From CAWARU01 sp963805795 (GTDB lineage Bacteria > Pseudomonadota > Gammaproteobacteria > UBA6186 > Azoamicaceae), in NCBI GenBank assembly GCA_963805795.1, contig CAWDVG010000001.1:682001-746000 (forward strand): a stretch of 64,000 nt of DNA. Direction: 5' to 3'. The translations under genes and the position numbers were made by a program. The notes beneath the pieces were generated by a model, which worked only from the letters and a program-made list of their open reading frames with translations, ran no database searches and was not told the DNA's origin. Shown one piece after another: positions 45,822-54,900 of this stretch. Numbering within the stretch: the first letter of the stretch is position 1; every line of letters starts with the position of its first letter.

Positions 45822-47366
45822 ATGTTGAGTTTTTTAACTCTTCCATTACTGAGTATTGAAATTTGGCTGCCGATTATTGGTGGCTTTTTCTTATTAAATT
45901 TAGTGAAGCCCCATACACATGATTTTGCTAAAAAGCTTGCTTTGGCCATTACCATAATAAATTTGGCCCTCTGCATACCTTTATTATTAGGCTTTGATAA
46001 TCAAAGTTTTCAAATGCAATGGGTCGAGCAGCTGCCTTGGATACCGGCTTTTGGCATTCAGTATTCTTTGGGCATCGATGGTTTTTCCTTGCCTTTAATG
46101 ATTCTCACTGGTTTTACCACACTTATTGTAATCATCAGTAGTGATTCTGTTAAAAGTCGAATTACCAAGTATTTAGCTGCTTTTTTAATTATGCAGGGCT
46201 TAATCAATGGGGCCTTAGCAGCGCAAGATGCCTTGTTATTTTATTTTTTCTGGGAAGCCATGCTAGTTCCCATGTTTTTGATTATTGGCATATGGGGTGC
46301 AGAAAACCGCATTTATGCGACCCTTAAGTTTTTCTTGTATACTTTTTTAGGTTCGGTATTATTACTTATCTCGCTTATTTATTTGCATGTTAAAGCCTTG
46401 GAAGCGGGTATTCCATTAGTAGAATCGTTTAATATCCTGACTTTTCAACAATTACCCATCGATATTGAAACGCAAAAGTGGCTATTTTTGGCCTTTTTCT
46501 TGGCCTTTGCAGTAAAGGTTCCCATGTGGCCCATTCATACTTGGTTACCAGATGCGCATGTGGAGGCCCCAGCAGGGGGATCAGTGATATTGGCAGCCAT
46601 ATTATTAAAAATGGGAGCTTATGGTTTTCTACGATTTTTGCTTCCTATTTTGCCAAATGCAAGCCAAGGTTTTGCTTGGCCAGTCATAGTGCTCTCATTA
46701 ATTGCGATTGTGTACATTGCTTTTGTAGCCATTGTGCAGCGTGATATGAAAAAATTGATCGCTTATTCTTCTATTTCTCATATGGGTTTTGTGACGCTGG
46801 CGTTCTTTTTAGTATATCCTATCATGGGCCATCATTGGGATCTTGAAAATGCTGTATTGGGAATCAACGGTGCTATGGTTCAAATGATTTCCCATGGCTT
46901 TGTATCTGGAGCACTCTTCTTATGCGTTGGGGTATTATATGATCGCATGCATTCCCGGTTAATAAAAGATTATGGCGGTGTGGTGAATACCATGCCGATT
47001 TTTGCGAGCTTTTTTATGATATTTGCCTTAGCTAATGTTGGGTTGCCGGGTATGTCGGGTTTTGTAGGGGAATTTTTCATCATTCTTGCTGCCTTTAAAG
47101 CTCAATTTTGGTATGCCTTTGCTGCTGCCACCATTTTAGTTTTAGGAGCCGCTTATACACTATGGATGGTGAAGAGGGTAGTTTTAGGACCCGTAAATGG
47201 GGAGGCAGTCGCTTCTTTACTGGATTTAAACAAATCTGAGATCACCGTCTTTATTTTATTGGCATTGGCAATATTTTCATTAGGCTTATGGCCAGGCCCA
47301 TTAGTTGATTTAGTACATGTTTCAAGCAGTCATTTGGTGGAACAAATGATGCATTCAAAGATGTAA
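45822..47366 (+). CDS. nuoM: NADH-quinone oxidoreductase subunit M
   Basis: Second antiporter-like subunit, 514 residues. It has FFWEAMLVPMFLIIGIWG, HTWLPDAHVEAPAGGSVILA and RDMKKLIAYSSISHMGFVTL, with the membrane Lys and Glu residues of the proton path. AGGAGATTTAGG precedes the ATG at 45822. It is intact. Confidence 0.97.
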   Translation: MLSFLTLPLLSIEIWLPIIGGFFLLNLVKPHTHDFAKKLALAITIINLALCIPLLLGFDNQSFQMQWVEQLPWIPAFGIQYSLGIDGFSLPLMILTGFTTLIVIISSDSVKSRITKYLAAFLIMQGLINGALAAQDALLFYFFWEAMLVPMFLIIGIWGAENRIYATLKFFLYTFLGSVLLLISLIYLHVKALEAGIPLVESFNILTFQQLPIDIETQKWLFLAFFLAFAVKVPMWPIHTWLPDAHVEAPAGGSVILAAILLKMGAYGFLRFLLPILPNASQGFAWPVIVLSLIAIVYIAFVAIVQRDMKKLIAYSSISHMGFVTLAFFLVYPIMGHHWDLENAVLGINGAMVQMISHGFVSGALFLCVGVLYDRMHSRLIKDYGGVVNTMPIFASFFMIFALANVGLPGMSGFVGEFFIILAAFKAQFWYAFAAATILVLGAAYTLWMVKRVVLGPVNGEAVASLLDLNKSEITVFILLALAIFSLGLWPGPLVDLVHVSSSHLVEQMMHSKM

Positions 47367-47424
47367 AGGTTCTGTATGAACTCTAGGTTGTTAAGTAATC
47401 TTGATATAGATTGATGGATATTAT

Positions 47425-48975
47425 ATGATGATAGACTATTCTGATCTTTTTCTTGCTGCACCTGAGATTGTCGTTGCTGCGATGACCAGTATTATATTAA
47501 TTCTGGATCGATATGTTGCAAAAGTATCTTCCAGGATTACCTATTCGCTGGCTCAAATCACTTTAGTGATTGCTTTTGTTCTTACTTTATATAACTTCGG
47601 TTTACCCAGCAAAGTGATTTTTCAAAATCATTTTATCATGGATGATGTTGGCAATGCCATCAAATTGATATTATTTGTCTATGCTTTTTTTGTGTTTATT
47701 TATTCCCGAAAATATTTATTTCAAAGGGATATGCTGCGGGGTGAATATTTTGTATTAAGTTTATTTTCTATTTTAGGCATGATGGTCTTAATTTCTGCCA
47801 GAAGCTTTGTGACGCTTTATTTAGGTTTGGAATTGCTAGCACTACCACTTTACGCCTTGATAGCTTTTAGTAAACAGTCGAGTTCGGTTTCAGAGTTTAA
47901 TAAACTGGATCATTATGAGAAAAAAGCACCCGAAGCTGCCATGAAATATTTTGTCATGGGCGCTTTGGCATCCGGTATGCTTTTGTATGGTATTTCTATT
48001 TTATATGGGGTAACGGGTTCTTTAGAAATTTCTAAGGTTTCTGAAGCGCTATTAAAACAAGCGGGTAACCCTAATCTAACGGTCATGCTAGCTTTAGTTT
48101 TTATCCTGGTTGGTTTAGCCTTTAAATTTGGTGCTGTACCATTCCATATGTGGGTTCCAGATATTTATCAAGGTTCCTTAAGTTCCGTAACTTTATTTAT
48201 TGGCACGGTCCCCGAGCTTGCTGCTTTTGGCATGGCCATTCGCTTATTACAGGATTCTTTTGGTTCTTTATATCTATATTGGCAACCTTTATTAATTATT
48301 ATGGCTGTATTGTCTTTAGCTATTGGTAATATTGCGGCTATTGCACAAAGCAATCTTAAACGTATGTTGGCCTATTCTACCATTGGCCATATTGGATATA
48401 TCTTTTTAGGGTTAATTGCTGGCCCAGAAACAGGTTATGCAGCGGCTTTTGCTTATGTCATTATTTATTCCATGATGGCATTGGCAGCTTTTGGCATTAT
48501 TATTGCAATCAGCCATCAAGGCTTTGAGGCAGAAAACATCAACGATTTTCGAGGTTTAGGAAGCACCCAACCTTGGACAGCCTTTTTGATGATGTTAGTA
48601 TTATTTTCTTTAGCGGGCGTACCACCCACAGTTGGATTTTATGCGAAATTTATTGTTTTAGAAGCGCTGTTAACCGCAGGTACTGCAGGAGGCGCGAGTA
48701 GTGTGGTGAGTGGTTTAGATTTTGTAAATAGGCTTGGAAACTCCAGTTTTGTCTGGCTTGCAGCCCTTGCCGTGATTTTTAGTGTAATCGCTGCGTTTTA
48801 TTATTTACGTGTGATCAAAGTAATGTTTTTTGAACCTAAAGCTGAATTTCAGGCGCGAACGGAGCGTATCTCGGGTTTTAATATGGCCATATTGTCTATT
48901 AATGGTTTGGCTATGTTGTTTTTCGGAATTTTTCCTGCACCTATTATTAATTTTTGCATGCAGGTTTTCAAATAG
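47425..48975 (+). CDS. nuoN: NADH-quinone oxidoreductase subunit N
   Basis: Third antiporter-like subunit, 516 residues, a little longer than typical (about 480). It has LYLGLELLALPLYALIAF, then FKFGAVPFHMWVPDIYQG and SNLKRMLAYSTIGHIGYIF. An insert of about 15-20 residues (TAGTAGGASSVVSGLDFVNR) between two helices near residue 420 accounts for part of the length. It ends the operon, 12 bases before the convergent BamE-like gene. Confidence 0.96.
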   Translation: MMIDYSDLFLAAPEIVVAAMTSIILILDRYVAKVSSRITYSLAQITLVIAFVLTLYNFGLPSKVIFQNHFIMDDVGNAIKLILFVYAFFVFIYSRKYLFQRDMLRGEYFVLSLFSILGMMVLISARSFVTLYLGLELLALPLYALIAFSKQSSSVSEFNKLDHYEKKAPEAAMKYFVMGALASGMLLYGISILYGVTGSLEISKVSEALLKQAGNPNLTVMLALVFILVGLAFKFGAVPFHMWVPDIYQGSLSSVTLFIGTVPELAAFGMAIRLLQDSFGSLYLYWQPLLIIMAVLSLAIGNIAAIAQSNLKRMLAYSTIGHIGYIFLGLIAGPETGYAAAFAYVIIYSMMALAAFGIIIAISHQGFEAENINDFRGLGSTQPWTAFLMMLVLFSLAGVPPTVGFYAKFIVLEALLTAGTAGGASSVVSGLDFVNRLGNSSFVWLAALAVIFSVIAAFYYLRVIKVMFFEPKAEFQARTERISGFNMAILSINGLAMLFFGIFPAPIINFCMQVFK

Positions 48976-48986
48976 ATGCGGACCCT

Positions 48987-49403
48987 TTAAATAGGCATCA
49001 AATATCCGAAATTAAATCGCACCGCTGGCTGTCTAGGTGCAGGATAATAGTGCTGCACACTATAAGCATTGCGAGGCAGTCGATAGTGTTTTCGATAGCG
49101 ACGGTTAGGGATATTTTTCTTATCAAAAAACGCTACAACTCGTCCACGGTGAAATTCAATGACTTTGGTGTGATAAGGTACGCCATTATAACTTCTTTTT
49201 GAATAAAACCATTGTTCATGTCGATTGTTTAAATAGACTTTAGCTCGTGGATTTCCCAAGGTATATTTGACTTGGGAATAAGTCATGCCTGGATGAATTC
49301 TCGCCATAGGATTTCTTGGGGCAGCAAAAGCCGAGCTGATGCTACTTATAAGAATAATGACCATCGCAATTAAAGCGGTTGTCTTTATACTAATAATTTT
49401 CAT
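48987..49403 (-). CDS. Secreted BamE/SmpA-like protein
   Basis: A 138-residue protein with a signal peptide (basic start, hydrophobic TTALIAMVIILISSISS, cleavage after AFA). Residues about 30-85 have the SmpA/OmlA pattern: RIHPGMTYSQVKYTLGNPRA, then NNRHEQWFYSKRSY, as in BamE-like domains that bind outer membrane assembly partners. There is no lipobox, unlike true BamE. The tail is Tyr/Arg/Pro-rich (RRYRKHYRLPRN). A CCGGAGATAAAT ribosome binding site precedes the ATG. The role is inferred from fold only. Confidence 0.65.
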   Translation of the reverse strand: MKIISIKTTALIAMVIILISSISSAFAAPRNPMARIHPGMTYSQVKYTLGNPRAKVYLNNRHEQWFYSKRSYNGVPYHTKVIEFHRGRVVAFFDKKNIPNRRYRKHYRLPRNAYSVQHYYPAPRQPAVRFNFGYLMPI

Positions 49404-49516
49404 ATTTATCTCCGGTTATAATGAAGTTAAGTAATTATGTGTAAATATTATAAATAAATGGATAGGTCAATAATACTATATAAATAATCAGCTATTATAG
49501 GTTTTACTGCAGGTGG

Positions 49517-50707
49517 CTAATTTGAGGCCAATATTTCATTCTCTATATTGAAAATATATCTCAGTCCTTCTTGCCAAGGATAAACAGTCACATGTTGGAT
49601 TCTTTTCTTACGAGGATCTTGGGAAAGACAAATTGCTTCACATTCCCCGAAATCAGAACTTAATTTCAATAATGAATTTAAATCTTCCTCACCGACTGCC
49701 TCTTTACTTTTAATTTCAACAAAAATAGGCTTAGATCCAGGCCTTTCAATAATGAGATCAATCTCTAAATCAGAGGCTGTCTTCAAATAAGACAACCTAT
49801 ATTCAGATTGAAAGTAATACTTTAATTTAATACATTCAATAATAATAAATTGTTCAAATAATTCACCATAATAACTGGTGCTCGGTACTGGGCTTATGCT
49901 TAAGGTTGCAGATAATGCACGTGTTACGCCCAAGTCAAAATAATAAAATTTTGGGGCTGCTCTCAGCCTTTTTCTAAAAGAATGATCAAAGGGCTCTAAA
50001 AAATTTCCTATTAAAGTATCTTCTAAAAGAGTAAAATAACTTTTCACTGTTTTATCATCTACTCCTACATCTCTGGCAATATTTGCATAATTAACAATTT
50101 TTCCATTTGATTGTGCAGCAACTTCTAGAAAGCGATGAAAATGCTCCAAATTATTCACCAAACGTTCAGACCAAATTTCTTCCTTTAAATAAGTAATTGT
50201 ATACGATTGTAAAAACTTTATTTTATGAGAATCACTTTGAAATGCAAAAATTTTAGGTAACATACCAAAGCACAAAGTTTGTTTTAAATCAAACAACTTC
50301 CCTAATTCTAAATAACTAAAAGGAAATAAATTATAAGTAAAGGCACGGCCTGCCAACAGATTAACACCCGAGGCCTTTAATTGTTTTGCACTAGATCCCG
50401 TTAAAATAAACTGCTTATCACTTTTATCTGATTCTAAAAGTAGATGGACGACATCCAGCAATTTTGGCACCTTTTGGATTTCATCAATAACAATATACTG
50501 TATTTCAGGGTTAACCGCTAAAACGACCTGTCTTAATTCTCCTGGGTTCCTTAAAAAGCGCATTTCTTCTAATGGATTTAACAAATTAATTGTCAAGGTA
50601 TTATGTGCTTCAAAAAGGGTGGTCAATAAGGTACTTTTCCCAGTGCCTCGAGCACCGAAAAGGAAAAAGCTATAATCCATTGGCAATTGAAGGATTCGTC
50701 TGATCAT
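49517..50707 (-). CDS. AAA_14/DUF4143 ATPase
   Basis: A 396-residue ATPase. Residues about 17-30 carry Walker A FGARGTGKSTLL; Walker B is YIVIDEIQKVP near 70; sensor-like ILTGSSAKQLK follows. Residues about 215-390 are the DUF4143 region, with a PD-(D/E)XK-like SDLEIDLIIERPGSKPIFVE IK. Such proteins are widespread, often multi-copy, and their cell function is unknown; some are associated with toxin-antitoxin or phage contexts. AAAGGTGAG lies just before the ATG at 50707. A TTGTTT-17-TATAAT promoter and two perfect palindromes lie immediately upstream, so regulation by a dimeric repressor is likely. It resembles but is not related in sequence to the ATPase at 28623. Confidence 0.85.
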   Translation of the reverse strand: MIRRILQLPMDYSFFLFGARGTGKSTLLTTLFEAHNTLTINLLNPLEEMRFLRNPGELRQVVLAVNPEIQYIVIDEIQKVPKLLDVVHLLLESDKSDKQFILTGSSAKQLKASGVNLLAGRAFTYNLFPFSYLELGKLFDLKQTLCFGMLPKIFAFQSDSHKIKFLQSYTITYLKEEIWSERLVNNLEHFHRFLEVAAQSNGKIVNYANIARDVGVDDKTVKSYFTLLEDTLIGNFLEPFDHSFRKRLRAAPKFYYFDLGVTRALSATLSISPVPSTSYYGELFEQFIIIECIKLKYYFQSEYRLSYLKTASDLEIDLIIERPGSKPIFVEIKSKEAVGEEDLNSLLKLSSDFGECEAICLSQDPRKKRIQHVTVYPWQEGLRYIFNIENEILASN

Positions 50708-50725
50708 TATCTCACCTTTAATACG

Positions 50726-50770
50726 CGGAATGCATTCCGAATATGCCTCGAAAATTCGGAATGCATTCCG
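50726..50770 (-). promoter_or_regulatory. Paired palindromic operators of the AAA_14 ATPase gene
   Basis: CGGAATGCATTCCG occurs twice, at 50726-50739 and 50757-50770; the second copy extends to a 16-bp palindrome. Their centres are 31 bp apart, three turns of B-DNA, so two dimers would bind on the same face. They lie between the promoter and the start codon and would block transcription if occupied. The regulator is not in the window, unless the ATPase itself acts on them. Confidence 0.7.
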
Positions 50771-50772
50771 AG

Positions 50773-50801
50773 ATTATAAGAAATATTTTGATAAAAAACA
50801 A
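50773..50801 (-). promoter_or_regulatory. Promoter of the AAA_14 ATPase gene
   Basis: On the minus strand, TTGTTT (50801-50796) and a perfect TATAAT (50778-50773) are separated by 17 bases. The first operator palindrome begins two bases downstream of the -10, so operator occupancy and polymerase binding should be mutually exclusive. Confidence 0.6.
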
Positions 50802-50998
50802 TAAACTTTATAAAATATTATGAATTATACTTTAATTACTGAATAAATATACAGTTTTCTGTATGTTTAGCTAGTTAAATTAAAAATATAGTCAGGGCAA
50901 TCGCGTTAAAACCCCAAATACTTGCAAACAAATGTAATATGTCTTAATTACACATCAAGCTTAAGCGTATTCACCATCTGCCTTTTATCAAAAGGATG

Positions 50999-51220
50999 CG
51001 CATACGCGCAGTTTTTAATTGGGCAGTTATTTCAAATTAGAAATTCATAATACCTCCTGCGATTTATTTGTCAGTATTCGCATTGTTAGATTATTGTAAA
51101 ATCCGAGTCAGGGGTGTCCTGATTACTTTTTCAGGGACGCCGTGAACTCATCCATGGGGGCTTGACGACAGCATCCCTGCTGTCGACACCCTTCAAAAGT
51201 AATCAGGACACCCCTGACTC
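50999..51220 (+). repeat. Left arm of a 0.9-kb inverted repeat, containing a MITE-like unit
   Basis: About 222 bp that recur inverted at 51679-51899 with few differences. Within it, 51105-51220 is a 116-bp unit with its own 26-bp terminal inverted repeats (GAGTCAGGGGTGTCCTGATT at one end and the complement at the other) and an internal GACAGCA...TGCTGTC hairpin. The outer 105 bp are AT-rich non-coding DNA. The GAGTCAGGGGTG ends resemble REP-type palindromes mobilised by REP-associated tyrosine transposases (inference). Confidence 0.8.
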
Positions 51221-51678
51221 TCGCGCCTTAGTCATGTAATACCATCATCGAATGACTATTTTTCAAGAATAATGCCTGTTCGATTACATTTATATTTTTC
51301 GTCATTTTTTATTTCATATTGGATACAAAGCAGAGTGGAATTATATTTTTTTTCAGATGGACTCTGGACCGAAGACTGGCTTCCACATCTTTACCATTCG
51401 ACCAGTCTTCGCGAAAGCTTCGGCTGGTTCGCGCGAGTCTACCGAAGTGTGACACCACATAGGTGTCGACATAAATGACCACCAAAATAGTAAAGCTAAT
51501 ATATCTGTCAAGGTGTGTCTCTTATTATGATTGTTTTTGAATCTGGATCTTCCAAATTTTCAAAATTTTTAAGAAAACTAACCGATAGAGAAATCATGTT
51601 TGATCTTCTAACCAAAAAGCAGATATTACTATAGAGAATATCGTTTTTCGATGGTGTTATTACGTGACTAAAGCGTAA
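51221..51678. other. Centre of the inverted repeat, no gene recognised
   Basis: About 460 bp between the two arms. It contains GACCGAAGACTGG...CCAGTCTTCGCGAAAGCTTCGG, a GC-richer patch able to form overlapping hairpins at about 51367-51440, and a GTGTCGACA-type motif. A 68-codon frame at 51272 has no ribosome binding site or protein-like pattern. I see no transposase or RNA gene. Confidence 0.35.
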
Positions 51679-51899
51679 GAGTCAGGGGTTCCGGATTACT
51701 TTTGAAGGGTGTCGACAGCAGGGATGCTGTCGTCAAGCCCCCATGGATGGGTTCACGGCGTCCCTGAAAAAGTAATCAGGACACCCCTGACTCGGATTTT
51801 ACAATAATCTAACAATGCGAATACTGATAAATAAATCGCGGGAGATATTATGAATTTCTAATTTGAAATAACTGCCAAATTAAAAACTGTGGGTATGCG
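51679..51899 (-). repeat. Right arm of the 0.9-kb inverted repeat
   Basis: Inverse complement of 50999-51220, with scattered substitutions (for example GTTCCGGATT for GTGTCCTGATT at its inner end). The 115-bp MITE-like unit is 51679-51793. The arm ends about 15 bases before the stop codon of the Sel1 gene on the minus strand and could form a very strong hairpin in read-through transcripts. Confidence 0.8.
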
Positions 51900-51915
51900 T
51901 CTTCTTATTTAATTT

Positions 51916-54900
51916 CTATTTTCTGCGTTTTTTCTTTTTGGGATTTTTCTTTCCTTCTGGTGCTGCTTGACCATTATTTGCATCTGCAGCTGCGGTGTTT
52001 AGAGCCGCAGTGCCCGTACCTGCAACGTTAGCAGCTGTTGCAGTGGTATTTTCAGCTAATAAGCTTGGTTTTTTCTTAATATCATAAGATGGTCCACTAC
52101 CCGCCGAACCACTCACTGCTGTTCCACCACTACCTGCCGATCCAGTGGAGTTCATCTTAGAATAAATGAGTGCTTGATTGGAATGACGAAATTCATTTCC
52201 TAATTTGATATATTCTTCGTTTACTAAATATGCATAAAGGGTAGGATCGGGATTTACTCCCAATAAACCTCTGACGTTCGCTTTAACATAACTGCTTGTG
52301 CTTCCCCAACGGGCTTTACAACAGCGGCTCACAATATTATGACAATCCTCATTTTTATTAATGCCTTGATATCTTGTCAATCGCTGCAGATTACTTTCTT
52401 CCTTCTTTACCCGGGCAATACATTCATCCAAAGTCCATTTTTGTATGGAAAACATGGGTTCTTTACTTTTTTGAACGATATCATCCAAAAGAGGGGCAGC
52501 AAGGACTTTGCTGACCTCTTCCCAAGTTTTGCTTGAATAATCAACTTGCGGTGCAATCTTAAAAAAATCACTCAATTTTTTCACAGATTCCTTTATGGTG
52601 TTATTTATCCCTCGGATTCGTTCTAAAATGTCGGGGGTGGCAATCTCTGGAATAGGCTCGAAATAGCTATGTTTAAGCAATACATTGCGAAGGCCAGTGG
52701 CAGCTTCAACCGGTATTTTGATTTCTTTCCCAGCTAAATTTTTACTTAATTCCATTAATCGGCCGAGCAGATTGATAAGCAATTCCTGTTCAATCCATAA
52801 ATCGTCCAAGGACAAATTGATATTGGACTCAGACAATTTAAGAAACTCTGTAACCGTTTCTAATAAATCCTTTTCCTCTTTGAATCTTACCAACAACGGA
52901 ACTTGCCAGTCTTCGGCTAATACCCTAGCCGAAGGTTTTGGAGCAAAGTTTAATTTTTGCCTATCTTTTTGGCTTTGAGCGTAGCAATATAAAATTTCAT
53001 CGGCGATTTCTCTAGACATTTTCCTATCATGTTCAACCTTTTGTTTTTCCAGAAAATCTTTGTGATATTCTGCAGTGATTTTTTTCCAATTTTCTCGCTC
53101 AAGCTTGCGTTTTTCATTATATTCTTTTTCATCCAGTTGTTTTTTCAAAGTTTCTGTTGCTAATTCAGATGCTGATTTTGCAATCGCTTGCTGGTTTGTA
53201 GCAGCATCCTCTTTCTTTTGATTGCTTTCGGTATTTTTGAAGTTTTGAGCAGCTTCGTTTCGTCTTATATTTATATCTTGTTCTGCTTCGAGTTTTTCCA
53301 CAATTTCAGTCAAGAGACTATTTTGCAGCTTGATGTTATCTAGTTGTTTTTTACAGGCGTCCAAATCATCCTGTAAATGCTGAACATGTTTTTCAATGCT
53401 TTCAACATGCGTTTGGCAAATTCGGGTTATTTGCTGTCTTAAAAACTCATATTTGCTCTTCAAATTACTTGAGAGTTCTTCAACCACTTTGAATGCAGTC
53501 GCACTTTCTGCAACTGCTTTATCAATGGAACTCTTTACAGACGCAGAAGGGGAGGGCAAAGCCGCAATTTTAGTCTTTAAACCCTGTAGCACAGCTCTTA
53601 AATAAAAAAGACTATTATTGGGTAAATCTAGCATGTCTTGGAATTTGTTAGGAAACACTAAAAAATGAACAAATAAGGTCTCATTCTTTTGCTTTTGGTC
53701 TAACCAAAGATCACGTTCTACTTTAGGATCAATTTTGCTATTGGCTTGTAGAGTCTTGGATAATAACTCTGCTTTTTGTAAATCGATGGTTGTTCCAACT
53801 CCCCATCGATAACAAATTGCTGTTAAATTTTGTGCATATATATGCCCTAATTGTTGCGAGTTTTCAAAATATTTCAATGCCTTGTCGAAATGCAATTGCT
53901 TCAAATGACATATTCCTAAATTGAATAAACATGCAGCTTTTATAGCAATATCATCTTCATCAGATGTTCCATATATTTCGGAAAAAGGAACAGGGTTTTG
54001 TAGTTCGAGCAGCAAAGTTTCATATTCGCTGATAGCTTTATCTACATTCTTTGGAACTGGACCCCCCATTTGCCAATATTCGGCTTGTCGAAAACGAGCT
54101 TCTCTTATTTTGGGGCTAGTCATTACGTAATATTTAAATGCCAGATCATCATTTTGTTCTGTGCTAAAGCCAAATTCATAGCAACGTCCTAAGTAAAGTT
54201 GTGCCAGGATGGATTCATTTTTTAAACTTGAAAATAATGCAAAAGCTTTAGCTTTATCTTCGATACAACCAATGCCATATAGGTAATGACGCGCAAGTTT
54301 GATGGTTATGTCTTTATTGCCTAACTGATAAGATTTTTCATAATATTCAAAAGCTTTTTTGAGATCCTGCACACAATTCCCAAGTCCTAGCTCGTAATAT
54401 TGACCCAAAAAAGCCATGGCTTTAGGATCGTTTTTACTGGTTGCTAAAGAAAATAATTCAAAAGCTCTTTTTGGATTTTTGGAAACTCCTTGGCCGTCAA
54501 CATAACATAATGCGAGCTCCGTAATGGCTGAAATAGAACCATATTCTATAGCTTCATTTAAATATGCAATTCCAAGACGGTGTTCATTTTTAAGCAGACA
54601 TTCAATACCAATCTGGCATAAAGCTTTTTCATTTTTTTCTTTTGCAGCCAAGGTAAGGAAATGTATATATAAAGCTTCGTCTTTAGCTTTGCCTTCGCTA
54701 TAATATTCTGCAAGGCTAAGACAGGCATTTGGATTTTTTCTCTCAGCCGACTTTTTTGCCCAAAAAAGATATTTTTCTGTATTTTGTGATTTTTTATAAT
54801 ACATATAGAGCTGGGTTTCCGCATAGGATACCCTTGGGATATCATTTCCTGCGGCTATTGTTTCAAGTGCCTCTAAAACTGCTTTAGTTTGTAAAGGCCA

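Noticed and set aside
51272..51478. 68-codon frame inside the inverted repeat
   Set aside because: Lies over hairpin-rich sequence, lacks a start signal and shows no family pattern.
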